A stretch of 64,000 nucleotides of DNA from Flavobacterium sp. A45 (GTDB lineage Bacteria > Bacteroidota > Bacteroidia > Flavobacteriales > Flavobacteriaceae), in assembly GCF_002001005.1 (NCBI RefSeq), contig NZ_MUNX01000104.1, positions 23,777 to 87,776 of the forward strand. Reading direction: 5' to 3'. Each line of letters starts with the position of its first letter. The first letter of the stretch is position 1. The notes under the pieces were generated by a model. It had not been told where the DNA came from, made no database searches, and was given only the letters and a program-made list of their open reading frames with translations. Shown here piece after piece: positions 33,663 through 43,113 of this stretch. A program made the translations under genes and the position numbers.

Positions 33663-34775
33663 TTATGTTAAATCTGCGAGTTCGTTTCCTATTAAACTGC
33701 CTATTGCCACACCCATTCCGCCTAGTCTAACGCCACAATACACGTTTTCAGAGAGTTGGGAGATAATAGGTTTTTTGCTGTTACCAATGCCCATAATGCC
33801 ACTCCAGCGGTGCTCAATACGGACATCCTGATTGGGCAAAATTACTTTTTTTAATAAGTCTTCCAATTTTTTTTGCACAATTTCTGTTTGGCCAAATTCG
33901 GTTGTGGTTTCAGTATCAAAATCTAGATTTCTTCCGCCTCCAAGTAATATCCTGTCGCCTATATTTCTAAAATAGTAATAGCCTTTATCCAAATGAAAAG
34001 TTCCTTTTATGTCTAAATTGGGAATTGGTTCAGTGATTAAAACCTGTGCTCTGGCTGGTTTTACTCCGCCTTTGGTGAGTGTGTTGGCAAAGCCATTGGT
34101 GGCAAACAATAATTTTTTGGTAGTGAAACTAAAATCTCCAAGAGCAACTTCAACACAGTTTTCGTTATCCAAAAAGGAAGTAACAGTTTGTTGGTTCAGA
34201 ATTAAAATATCTTGCTCAATAGCTTGCTTTAACAAAGCTTGCATCATATTTCCAGTGTCAATTTGAGCTTCAAAAGGATTAAAAATCAAATATTCGTTAA
34301 TGTCTCCAAAACCAAAACGATCCACTTCTTTGGCAAATACATCAGATTTGAAAATTGGTTTTAAGATCTCATTTATAAAAGGTAATCTATTTGAACACTC
34401 GGAAAAACTACTGTCATCATCTTTCAAAAACAATTCATAACCGCCATATGGCCTGAAATCTATTATTTGATCACCAAGGCGTTTTCTCAATAATTGTAGG
34501 CCGCTCCATCTTTTTTGGACAAGCTGAATGACTTCTTCTTCAGTATGTGTTTTTAAATCTTCGATGATTTCTGAGATGCTGCCAAAGCAGGCAAATCCAG
34601 CATTTTTGGTACTAGCTCCTTGGGGTAACATTCCTTTTTCGAGTATCAATATTTTGCTGTCTGGGTATTTTTCACGCAAGCGTAATCCGGTATGTAAACC
34701 CACAATACCACTACCCACAATAGTGAAATCTATATTAGTAAACCAATTTTTTAATTCCCAATAGCTTAGTTGCAT
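33663..34775 (-). CDS. FAD-dependent oxidoreductase (DAO family)
   Basis: This 370-residue protein starts at the ATG at 34775 (MQLSYWELKNWF); the open frame upstream adds 25 unsupported codons. FAD-binding DFTIVGSGIVGLHTGLRLRE, the ILEKGMLPQGASTKNAGFACFG segment, and the C-terminal HRWSGIMGIGNSKKP and RLGGMGVAIGSLIGNELA fit D-amino-acid oxidase/glycine oxidase-like enzymes. The substrate is probably an amine or amino acid. It lies upstream of mtgA with a 3-nt gap; no functional link between the two is obvious. Confidence 0.86.
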   Translation of the reverse strand: MQLSYWELKNWFTNIDFTIVGSGIVGLHTGLRLREKYPDSKILILEKGMLPQGASTKNAGFACFGSISEIIEDLKTHTEEEVIQLVQKRWSGLQLLRKRLGDQIIDFRPYGGYELFLKDDDSSFSECSNRLPFINEILKPIFKSDVFAKEVDRFGFGDINEYLIFNPFEAQIDTGNMMQALLKQAIEQDILILNQQTVTSFLDNENCVEVALGDFSFTTKKLLFATNGFANTLTKGGVKPARAQVLITEPIPNLDIKGTFHLDKGYYYFRNIGDRILLGGGRNLDFDTETTTEFGQTEIVQKKLEDLLKKVILPNQDVRIEHRWSGIMGIGNSKKPIISQLSENVYCGVRLGGMGVAIGSLIGNELADLT

Positions 34776-35012
34776 TTGACTTTTTTTTATAAAATTAAAT
34801 AAATTTTCTAGTTTTTGAATACTACACTTCGAATATGTTGGGCAATCCAAATCATTATTTTAAGTAAGAAATGTGTTAATGTTGAAAACAATAGGGATTT
34901 GGCATTATAATTGTGTTGTTAAATTGGATTTTAAAACCAGATTATATTTCTAGATCAGCAGAAAAACTATCTGGAAAATCAATATATAATATTAAAAATT
35001 AAATGTTTAGTA

Positions 35013-35426
35013 ATGTTTGAAAATATAGATGAGCTTATAGAAGTAAACTTAAAACTGCTATATACATCGAAATCCCAGTTTATGATGCGAATCAATTTTA
35101 AGGACGAATGCGGTTTCAATTTGAAAAATTCTAAAGTGTTTGCAGAAATTTTAGACCACAAAGGTCTTGTCGTATTAGAAAAAGACCAAGGTTTCCGATG
35201 TGATCTAACGGATTTTGGTAAACAGGTATATGAGAGTGGAGGATGGAATAAATATATCGAGAGTGTTGAATCGTTTGCGAAATTTAAAACGGTCGTTAAT
35301 ACGGATTCCCAAGTTAAAAAAATTGAGCAGTCATTTCTGAAAAAAGTTGTGATTGCCGGTATTATTGTATTGGTTTTGTGTTTTTTCATTACCTTATTGA
35401 CGGTTGAATTCTTTAAATTTTCTTAA
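35013..35426 (+). CDS. Hypothetical protein with C-terminal membrane anchor
   Basis: This 137-residue protein has an N-terminal 105 residues resembling a winged-helix-like fold (IDELIEVNLKLLYTSKSQ, KVFAEILDHKGLVVLEKDQG, DLTDFGKQVYESGGW) followed by one hydrophobic helix (VVIAGIIVLVLCFFITLL). A tail-anchored cytoplasmic domain is likely. It is unrecognised and stands alone. Confidence 0.65.
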   Translation: MFENIDELIEVNLKLLYTSKSQFMMRINFKDECGFNLKNSKVFAEILDHKGLVVLEKDQGFRCDLTDFGKQVYESGGWNKYIESVESFAKFKTVVNTDSQVKKIEQSFLKKVVIAGIIVLVLCFFITLLTVEFFKFS

Positions 35427-35519
35427 ATTCTTTTGATTTTTTTTCAGTATTAAAAAGACATGGCTTTTTTTAAGTTTTTTTTATGTGATGCTATTCATCT
35501 TAAGTGATAATTATAATGT

Positions 35520-35527
35520 TATATTTG
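35520..35527 (+). promoter_or_regulatory. -7 element for the S9 peptidase gene
   Basis: TATATTTG lies 28 nt before the ATG at 35555. No TTG is visible at the -33 distance. Confidence 0.4.
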
Positions 35528-35554
35528 AAAAATGAATATGTATTTTAAATAATT

Positions 35555-37456
35555 ATGAGAAAAACACTCTTTTTAATGCTAACAATGATGAGTTTAACCG
35601 CAAGTGCTCAGAATGTAATGACTCCGGAATTACTTTGGAAATTAGGACGAATTACTCCTTTAGGAATTTCAAAAGACGGCAAAAATGTCGTTTACAAAGT
35701 TTCGACACCCTCAGTCGAAGAGAACAAATCCAATTCTAAATATTATACTGTTTCGATTAATGGAGAGACAGTTGCAGAAATTAAGAATACAAAAGATATT
35801 TTGGTTGATAAAAACATTTCCCCTGATGGGAAATACATAGTTTATAACCAAGAAGTTAAAATTGATAATGTCTTAGGAAAAGACTATTACCCTAATTTGG
35901 ATAAATCCAATGTTCAAATCTATAATGGTCTCGATTATCGCCATTGGGATACTTGGAACGAAGGGAAATTCAATCATGTTTTTTACAAAGAAAATAAGGA
36001 AGGTTCAGAAGGAATTGATATTCTAAAAGGAGAAAACTTTGATAGTCCTCAAAAACCTTTTGGTGGTGATGAAGATTATAATTGGTCTCCAGATGGGAAA
36101 AGTATAGTGTATGTGTGCAAAAAAAAGGCGGGCACTGAATACGCACTTTCCACAGATACTAATATCTATGAATACAATCTTGAAACAGGAAAAACCATCA
36201 ACAGAACCGAAGGAAATTTTGGATATGATATGGCTCCACAATTTTCACCTTCTGGTGACTTGACTTGGCTGCAAATGAAACGTGATGGTTATGAGGCAGA
36301 CAAAAACGATTTGATTGTTAGTTTCAAGGGAATGAAAATAAATCTAACTGCCAATTGGGACGGAACGGTAAGTAGTTACAAATGGAGTAATGATGGGAAA
36401 AAGATTTATTTCATAGCACCAATTGACGGGACATTGCAGGTTTTTGAGGTTAATTTTCCAGGTTTGACAAAAATTGCAATTACTGTAAAGCAAATCACAA
36501 AAGGTGATTTCGATGTACATGATTTGATTGGGTTTTCGGGAGAAGATTTGATTGTTACCAGAAACGATATGAATCACGCTGCTGAAATTTTTTCTTATAA
36601 TTTGAAGAAAAACACATGGAAACAGTTGACCAATGTAAATACTGCAACTTATTCAACATTGGCATTAAGCAAAACCGAAAGACGTTACGTAACTACTACT
36701 GACGGAAAAAAAATGTTGGTATGGGTAATTTTGCCTCCAAATTTTGATGCTACCAAGAAATATCCAACGCTGTTATTTTGTCAAGGTGGACCACAATCTC
36801 CTTTAACTCAATCATATTCTTTTCGATGGAATTTCCAATTGATGGCAGCCAATGGATATGTAGTTGTAGCACCAAACCGTCGCGGAATGCAAGGTCACGG
36901 TGTAGAATGGAATGAGCAAATTAGTAAAGATTGGGGCGGACAGGTAATGGACGATTATCTTTCGGCTATTGATGATGTCGCCAAAGAAAGTTATGTTGAC
37001 AAAGCTCGTTTGGGTTGTGTTGGTGCAAGTTATGGTGGTTATTCTGTGTTTTATTTAGCAGGAATCCATAACAATAGATTCAAAACATTTATTGCCCACG
37101 ATGGAGTTTTCAATACCCAAAGCATGTTTGGAACCACCGAAGAAGTTTTCTTCAATAATTGGGATTTTGGCGGGCCTTACTGGGAAAAAGACAATGTGGC
37201 TGCACAAAAAGCATACACCAAATTCAATCCTATAAATTATGTTCAAAACTGGAATACACCAATTTTGATTATTCAAGGAGGAAATGATTTTAGAGTGCCT
37301 ATTGGGCAAGGGCAAGAAGCTTTTCAAGCGACGCAGATAAGAGGAATCAAAAGCAGATTTCTATATTTTCCGGAAGAAAATCACTGGGTTCTAAAACCTC
37401 AAAATGCCCAGATTTGGCAAAAAGAGTTTTACAAATGGCTTAAAGAAACCTTGTAA
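35555..37456 (+). CDS. Secreted S9-family serine peptidase (prolyl oligopeptidase-like)
   Basis: This 633-residue protein has a signal peptide (MRKTLFLMLTMMSLTASAQ), a beta-propeller (about 30-370, with WD40-like SPDGKYIVYN and WSNDGKKIYFIAP blades) and a peptidase domain. The domain carries VGASYGGYS (nucleophile Ser492), GGNDFRVP (Asp) and ENHWV (His). Such enzymes remove dipeptides or acylated residues from short peptides in the periplasm. A C1 peptidase lies directly downstream, suggesting a shared role in peptide use. Confidence 0.93.
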   Translation: MRKTLFLMLTMMSLTASAQNVMTPELLWKLGRITPLGISKDGKNVVYKVSTPSVEENKSNSKYYTVSINGETVAEIKNTKDILVDKNISPDGKYIVYNQEVKIDNVLGKDYYPNLDKSNVQIYNGLDYRHWDTWNEGKFNHVFYKENKEGSEGIDILKGENFDSPQKPFGGDEDYNWSPDGKSIVYVCKKKAGTEYALSTDTNIYEYNLETGKTINRTEGNFGYDMAPQFSPSGDLTWLQMKRDGYEADKNDLIVSFKGMKINLTANWDGTVSSYKWSNDGKKIYFIAPIDGTLQVFEVNFPGLTKIAITVKQITKGDFDVHDLIGFSGEDLIVTRNDMNHAAEIFSYNLKKNTWKQLTNVNTATYSTLALSKTERRYVTTTDGKKMLVWVILPPNFDATKKYPTLLFCQGGPQSPLTQSYSFRWNFQLMAANGYVVVAPNRRGMQGHGVEWNEQISKDWGGQVMDDYLSAIDDVAKESYVDKARLGCVGASYGGYSVFYLAGIHNNRFKTFIAHDGVFNTQSMFGTTEEVFFNNWDFGGPYWEKDNVAAQKAYTKFNPINYVQNWNTPILIIQGGNDFRVPIGQGQEAFQATQIRGIKSRFLYFPEENHWVLKPQNAQIWQKEFYKWLKETL

Positions 37457-37486
37457 CGCTCCGATTAATTAATAATTCAGAAACAG

Positions 37487-37499
37487 TATTGTAACAATA
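37487..37499. promoter_or_regulatory. 13-bp palindrome upstream of the C1 peptidase
   Basis: TATTGTAACAATA is an exact palindrome about a central A. GTAACAA (37491-37497) also pairs with TTGTTAC at 37509-37515. Its position, 46 nt before the start codon, would suit an operator, but the arms are AT-rich and could be chance. Confidence 0.3.
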
Positions 37500-37544
37500 T
37501 TGCGTTTTTTGTTACATATCGTGAAACCTTAACCTATTTTAAAA

Positions 37545-38741
37545 ATGTATAAATTACCCATTAAATCGTTCTTTATCGCAACTACTCTAGTTGTTGGTAT
37601 GAATACGATGACTGCTCAAGACGGATTAGTCAATTCATTGAAAGTAAACGTTAGCGAAAAAAGCGCAGAAAGTTTTAAGTTTACAGATGTGATTAATCTG
37701 GCTAATACTTCTGTCAAAAACCAAGGATCTTCAGGGACTTGTTGGAGTTATTCTACCAATTCTTTTTTAGAATCTGAAATGATTAGAATGGGAAAACAGC
37801 CGGTAGAATTATCACAAGTTTTCTCTGCTCGAAATGCTTATGTTGAAAAAGGTAAAAATTATGTGCGTATGCACGGAGCCGTAACATTGGGTGATGGTGG
37901 AGAATTACACGATGTAACCAATATGTATAAAAAATACGGAGCTGTACCTCAAGAAGTGTATACTGGTTTGAACTATGGTACATCGAAAAATAAGTTTGCT
38001 GAAATGGCTGCTTTGACCGAAGCTATGTTGGCAGCAGTTGTGAAAAATCCAAACGGGGAACTTACTCCAAATTGGGAAAAAGCATACGCAGCAGTTATTG
38101 ATTCTTATTTGGGTCAAGTTCCTGAAAATTTCATGTACAAAGGAAAAAGCTACACACCACAAACATTTGCCAAAGAAGTAGTAGGAATCAACCCTGATGA
38201 GTATGTTGAGTTTGCATCTTATGCCAATGTACCGTTTTACACAAAAACGATGATGATGGTTCCTGATAACTGGTCATTTGATTTGGTTTACAATGTCAAG
38301 ATGAACGATATGACGACTATCATTGATAATGCGTTGAAAAACGGTTATACAGTAGCTTGGGCTTCGGATGTGAGTGAGAAAAGCTTTAGTTGGAAAAATG
38401 GTGTAGCTTATGTTCCAACCAAAAAGTATGATGAAATGACAGCTGAAGAAAAAGAAAATATGTTTAATGGTCCAAAACAAGAGTTGGAAATCACTGAAGA
38501 AATTCGTCAAAAAGCATTTGATAATTATCAAACTACCGATGATCACGCAATGCACATTGTGGGGATTGCCAAAGATCAAATGGGTAAAGAATATTATATA
38601 GTAAAAAATTCTTGGGGAGCAACCAATGATTATAAAGGATATTTGTATGTGAGCAAGAATTTTGTAAAATACAAAACAACTTCATTGATGGTTAATAAAG
38701 GTGGTGTTCCATCTGATATTGCAAAGAAAATAGGGGCGTAA
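37545..38741 (+). CDS. Secreted C1-family cysteine peptidase (aminopeptidase C / bleomycin hydrolase-like)
   Basis: This 398-residue protein has an N-terminal signal (IATTLVVGMNTMTAQ). The papain-like triad is intact: Gln60 and Cys66 in NQGSSGTCWSYS, His in DDHAMHIVG and Asn in VKNSWGATN. Large insertions and the overall order match bleomycin hydrolase/PepC-type enzymes, here exported. It lies downstream of the S9 peptidase, with its own terminator after the stop. Confidence 0.92.
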   Translation: MYKLPIKSFFIATTLVVGMNTMTAQDGLVNSLKVNVSEKSAESFKFTDVINLANTSVKNQGSSGTCWSYSTNSFLESEMIRMGKQPVELSQVFSARNAYVEKGKNYVRMHGAVTLGDGGELHDVTNMYKKYGAVPQEVYTGLNYGTSKNKFAEMAALTEAMLAAVVKNPNGELTPNWEKAYAAVIDSYLGQVPENFMYKGKSYTPQTFAKEVVGINPDEYVEFASYANVPFYTKTMMMVPDNWSFDLVYNVKMNDMTTIIDNALKNGYTVAWASDVSEKSFSWKNGVAYVPTKKYDEMTAEEKENMFNGPKQELEITEEIRQKAFDNYQTTDDHAMHIVGIAKDQMGKEYYIVKNSWGATNDYKGYLYVSKNFVKYKTTSLMVNKGGVPSDIAKKIGA

Positions 38742-38762
38742 TTTTTGTCTCTTCAGATTGTT

Positions 38763-38800
38763 AAAAGCCTGTCTTGATTCATTCAAGGCAGGTTTTTTTT
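38763..38800 (+). terminator. Intrinsic terminator of the C1 peptidase gene
   Basis: CCTGTCTTGA and TCAAGGCAGG (one G-T pair) form the stem and are followed by eight T. Confidence 0.82.
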
Positions 38801-38872
38801 ATTGTAAACATTTTGGCTTACGTTCTCAAGGTCACTCTTAAATAAGCTATAGAAAACTGAGGGGATATACGA

Positions 38873-41800
38873 TTAGCGTTTCATGCTAAAATGAGATTTG
38901 AAGACTTGGGCAACTCCATTTTGGGTATAAAAAACCTGAAACCAATAATCGGTGGAAGGAAGTGGATTGCCATTGTAATTGCCGTCCCAGCCAGGCTCGG
39001 AAGGTTTGAGTTCTTTTAGGAATTTGCCATAGCGGTCGAAGATATTTATAACGGCATCGGGCTGAAATGAGAGATCGGGTATGTTCCAAGTGTCATTGAA
39101 ACCATCGTTGTTTGGGGTAAAAAATTTAGGATATTTAAGCACATTGGCGATTAAAACCCGGTTGTCACAATTTCCTTTGGTATCTTTTACGGTAATAATA
39201 TGTTGTCCCGAAGTGACATTGGAAAATACATTGCTGGTTTGAAAATTTCCATCATCCATTTGATATTCATAGATCCCAAAACCATTAGTTAAGGTAACTA
39301 TAATATCGATATTGTCTTCGAAAGCATTGGTCACGGTCACGGTTGCAATTGCTGGACTGGATTTTTCAACGGTAACTGTAGCTGGATTGTAACCACAATC
39401 GTTACCAATATTAGTTGTGTTTTTGGTACTTACTACCGTATAGATTCCTTCTTGAATTGCAGTATAATTGGCACCTGTGCTTATTTTATTTCCGTTCAAA
39501 AACCAATCTATTGTATAGTTGGTTGTATTAAGTCCTGGATTCAATTGAGCTGCATTGATTATTGCTCCTGTCTGGTAATCGACACAGATTACACCGCTTT
39601 TCAATGGCAAATCTTTCAAGGGATAAATGGTAATGTTAAAATCATCTTGAGAAGCACAGCTGGAATTTTCCGGAGCTGGAGCATAAATGTACATCTTTTG
39701 GCTAGTTGTAATTTGCTGCCCTGCCAAATATAGCGTTCCTGTTGCATCCGATCCAGAATAATAATCCCCAATGGATAAGGGAGGCAATGTGTAACTTTGA
39801 CAAATAGCGACATCCGCTGTGCTGACCAATAGGGGAGCTGTAGAAATGGTAACCGAAAAGCTCTTTTCGCTTGAGCAGCTCAGTCGATTGCCAACAATGG
39901 CAAAGACGTAAATTGTCTGTGAAGTTCTCAATACTGTTCCCGTTGGAATTACTGGGCCTTTCCCTCTGGGTTGAGAATAATAATTTCCTTGATTTAATGG
40001 GGGTAGAGTGTAGCTGTCGCAAACGCTTACATCGTCAAAATTACCTAAGTCAATTCCATTGACATTAACCTTAAAAAAAGATTCATTGCTGCATTTGGTA
40101 AAATCAGGCCACTCATTATAGATGTAAATAGTTTGTGTGGTTGTTATGACCGTTCCTTCGGCAAGTTGATTTCCCAAACCACTAGGCCCTCCTGTAGCGG
40201 TGTAATACCCGCCATTTTTTAATTTTGGTAACTTAAAATCAGTACATGTGATTACATCCGTAAAACTATCCACAGGTGGCAGTGGTCTGATTTCGATACT
40301 AAAACTATGTTCATTAGTACAATCTATTCCAGCTGCATAAATATAAATCGTCTGCGTTGCAGTGATGATGTCGCCAGCTTTTAATTGAAGTCCGCCACCA
40401 TTTGTTTCGGTAAAATAATTACCATTGACCAAGGGAGGCAATACATAACTTTGGCATTCTAGCCTATTACTTGGCGTATCAACCAATGGCAATGGTTTTA
40501 TGGTAATTTGGTATTTTAGATTATCGGTGCAATTGGGAGAGGTTGTGGTGACAACATAATAGTACACGGTTTGCGAATTGGTAATAACCGTTCCGGAAGG
40601 GATATTTTTGCCTTGACCGTTTGGACTGTCATAATAACCGCCAATTGCAACAGCTGGTAAAGTATAGCTTCCACATTCTGTAATGGGAATATAGGACGCA
40701 GTATTTACAATGTCAATTCTGAAGGAGTACTCATTGGTACATTTTCCATCATTTGCAAAAATAAATAGCGTTTGGCTCGAAGTTATATTATCTCCAGCAT
40801 TCAAAGGAATTCCGAATCCTCCTGATAGACTATAATAATTTCCATTTGTCAACGGTGGCAAAGTATAGGAATCACAAGTCACTACATTACTGGGCTTATC
40901 TACAAGTGGCAAGGGATATACGACAAAAGGGACTGCTTCGTCACGGCAAACCACACCGTTGATTACGGCATAATAATAAATGGTATTGTCTGTTGTATAT
41001 CTAGTCCCAACTGAAATTGTATTACCTCTTCCTCCAGCCTCCGTAAAAAAACCACCGACAACTACGCTGGGAACTATGTATTCCCCACAGGCTTCTTCAG
41101 GAAAATCAATTTCATAAACAAAGGTCAGCTTAAAAGAATTTTCATTGGTACAATTGTTTGTTGGAGTTGGACCGCTGTAAATATAGTAGATTCCGGTTTT
41201 TACAATAATATCCCCTGCATTCAATTTAATTCCAGTTCCATTTGGTCCCGTATAATAATCCCCATTTGTAATTGGCGGTAATGTGTAACTGTTGCATGCA
41301 ATCACATCAGCGATATCATCAACTGTGGGAAGTGAATAAACAATTACATTGAAATTAATAGTAGTATAACAAACCGAGTTGGGAATATTTTCAATACGCA
41401 CCCAGATTGCTTGAGGTGATTGGGACAAAGAAACGATAAAGGCTGTTGGATTTGGTATGGCATTTGACGCGCTATTTGCTTCTGACTGGCTTGTATAATA
41501 GGTGATATTGTAATCCGAAGGATTTAATCCATTCAGGATAGGGTTTTCCTGAATTGTTAAATTCACCAGCACTCTTCCAAAATTGGTGTCACAAAAACTT
41601 AGGTCTGGAGGTTTAACAACATTGATAGGAGCTGTCACCAATAAATCAAACGATAGGAGATTATTGCAAAACGTATTTCTGTTAGAAACATGTACCGCTT
41701 TAATGTATATTGTTTGATTACCGGCGCTGGTAAAAGAAGCCAATTGACTATCGGGAATGGTTGGTCCGTTTGAATTGGCTGCAGCCAAAGAATCAAAATA

Positions 41801-42931
41801 GTTCAGAGAATATTCTGCCGGATTGAGACCTAACGTAATTAAATTATTCTGTGTCAGGTTATATTGATAAGTGGTGTTTCCGGTATAGCAAGCAACTAAA
41901 TTCTTAGGTGATTTAATGACCAAATCGCTAATGACCACCTCGTCTTTTATGACACAACCGGAAAGTGTTGCTGTAACCCCATAAGTCCCTGATTTATTGA
42001 GCGTCAAAGAAGCGCTTGTTTCAGTAGGAATTACCGTTCCGTCGAGAGTCCACTCGTATGTGTAATTCCCAACAAGCCCAGATTGGAGTGTAATTCTTTC
42101 GCCTTCGCAAATGGCTCTATCAGGACCTAAGTTCATAGTAGTCATAAAACTGCCTCCTTTTATGAATACTGCCGAATCATAATTGCTGTCATTGTAATCT
42201 CCAATTGCCAGTTTTATGCTGTATGTCCGATTTGGAATCACAGTTGACGAAGCTGTCAAAACTTTGGTTTCACCTCTCATGTTTATAGCTGACTCCCCCG
42301 GATTGGTTACATTATAATGGTCAAACAAATTGGCATTGGCAGATAAACAGGAAGAATTGTACTGTTCGTCTCTAATATTCTTGACAGAAACTGGAGTTGT
42401 TGTTCCTGGAAGCACAGCAAGATTTGTGGCAACTCCTGTAGTTAGATCAGTCAATATAAATGCAAAAACATCGCTAAAACCACATTGAAATTCACCATAT
42501 TCATTAGATGCAAAAAGAAAATCAAAACTAAAATTACTGGACAAAGGAGTAAAATCAAACTGAATATAACTTACATCGGTAATAGGGACAATTTGTCCGT
42601 TACTGTCGCTTATAGCTTGCAAATCGGCATCATTTGCTGTGTTTAACTGACTGCTTTCATTGGCTCCAGTATAAATTCCTTCGGTATATTTTGCTATTCC
42701 ATTCCTAATAATGATTCCGCTTGATATTGGGAAATTGGGATTGGTACTGGTGAATTTACCAATGCCTTGGTGTGATGAAAATCTGAAGTTACTTTCATTC
42801 GCACAAGCATTCTTCATTAATTCTTCCCGAATCAGTTCGGGTATACCCAAGCTTGTCGTGTCAACTATGATCCCCTGCGACAAAGATATAGTCGAATAAA
42901 ATAATAAAAGTAGAAATAGAGTCTTTCTCAT
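38873..42931 (-). CDS. T9SS type B cargo with choice-of-anchor L domain and eight internal repeats
   Basis: This 1352-residue protein carries a signal peptide (1-19). A choice-of-anchor L domain (about 55-255) shows FDFLFASNEYGEFQCGFSDVFAF and NIRDEQYNSSC. An Ig/PKD-like segment comes next (about 265-340), then two spacer modules with internal Cys. Eight repeats of about 70 residues follow, then a gliding-motility C-terminal domain (about 1265-1352): FFTPNNDGFNDTWNI, INIFDRYGKFLKEL and GWDGNYNGNPLPSTDYWF. That domain directs export by the type IX system, so the protein is cell-surface or secreted, probably an adhesin. No catalytic motif was seen. Confidence 0.92.
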   Translation of the reverse strand: MRKTLFLLLLFYSTISLSQGIIVDTTSLGIPELIREELMKNACANESNFRFSSHQGIGKFTSTNPNFPISSGIIIRNGIAKYTEGIYTGANESSQLNTANDADLQAISDSNGQIVPITDVSYIQFDFTPLSSNFSFDFLFASNEYGEFQCGFSDVFAFILTDLTTGVATNLAVLPGTTTPVSVKNIRDEQYNSSCLSANANLFDHYNVTNPGESAINMRGETKVLTASSTVIPNRTYSIKLAIGDYNDSNYDSAVFIKGGSFMTTMNLGPDRAICEGERITLQSGLVGNYTYEWTLDGTVIPTETSASLTLNKSGTYGVTATLSGCVIKDEVVISDLVIKSPKNLVACYTGNTTYQYNLTQNNLITLGLNPAEYSLNYFDSLAAANSNGPTIPDSQLASFTSAGNQTIYIKAVHVSNRNTFCNNLLSFDLLVTAPINVVKPPDLSFCDTNFGRVLVNLTIQENPILNGLNPSDYNITYYTSQSEANSASNAIPNPTAFIVSLSQSPQAIWVRIENIPNSVCYTTINFNVIVYSLPTVDDIADVIACNSYTLPPITNGDYYTGPNGTGIKLNAGDIIVKTGIYYIYSGPTPTNNCTNENSFKLTFVYEIDFPEEACGEYIVPSVVVGGFFTEAGGRGNTISVGTRYTTDNTIYYYAVINGVVCRDEAVPFVVYPLPLVDKPSNVVTCDSYTLPPLTNGNYYSLSGGFGIPLNAGDNITSSQTLFIFANDGKCTNEYSFRIDIVNTASYIPITECGSYTLPAVAIGGYYDSPNGQGKNIPSGTVITNSQTVYYYVVTTTSPNCTDNLKYQITIKPLPLVDTPSNRLECQSYVLPPLVNGNYFTETNGGGLQLKAGDIITATQTIYIYAAGIDCTNEHSFSIEIRPLPPVDSFTDVITCTDFKLPKLKNGGYYTATGGPSGLGNQLAEGTVITTTQTIYIYNEWPDFTKCSNESFFKVNVNGIDLGNFDDVSVCDSYTLPPLNQGNYYSQPRGKGPVIPTGTVLRTSQTIYVFAIVGNRLSCSSEKSFSVTISTAPLLVSTADVAICQSYTLPPLSIGDYYSGSDATGTLYLAGQQITTSQKMYIYAPAPENSSCASQDDFNITIYPLKDLPLKSGVICVDYQTGAIINAAQLNPGLNTTNYTIDWFLNGNKISTGANYTAIQEGIYTVVSTKNTTNIGNDCGYNPATVTVEKSSPAIATVTVTNAFEDNIDIIVTLTNGFGIYEYQMDDGNFQTSNVFSNVTSGQHIITVKDTKGNCDNRVLIANVLKYPKFFTPNNDGFNDTWNIPDLSFQPDAVINIFDRYGKFLKELKPSEPGWDGNYNGNPLPSTDYWFQVFYTQNGVAQVFKSHFSMKR
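39626..41332 (-). repeat. Eight tandem protein repeats inside the T9SS cargo
   Basis: Each unit carries Cys-x-SYTLPPL, NGNYYT, a Gly-rich turn, AGDIITxTQTIYIY and Cys-x-NExSFxI. Units vary in length (about 60-77 residues) and include diverged members (the second and fourth lack the PLPxVD lead and begin CGxYxxP). Each unit has one Cys near the start and one near the end, suggesting a disulfide per unit. Confidence 0.85.
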
Positions 42932-43113
42932 AATTCTGATTTTATTAATTTGGGGTGTTTAAAGGTACAAATGATTTTATTTTTAATGTAATGAATTTCA
43001 GTATTTTATGTTGTTAAAATCATTTACAATTAATTATTGTACAAAAGTTATTATCGCTTCTAATTTTAGTAAATTGCATATTCTGTCAATCTTTTTCTTT
43101 AAAAAAAATAAAA

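Noticed and set aside
34979..35389. 136-codon minus-strand frame
   Set aside because: It lies antisense to the tail-anchored hypothetical at 35013, whose plus frame has a better composition and a clear membrane helix.
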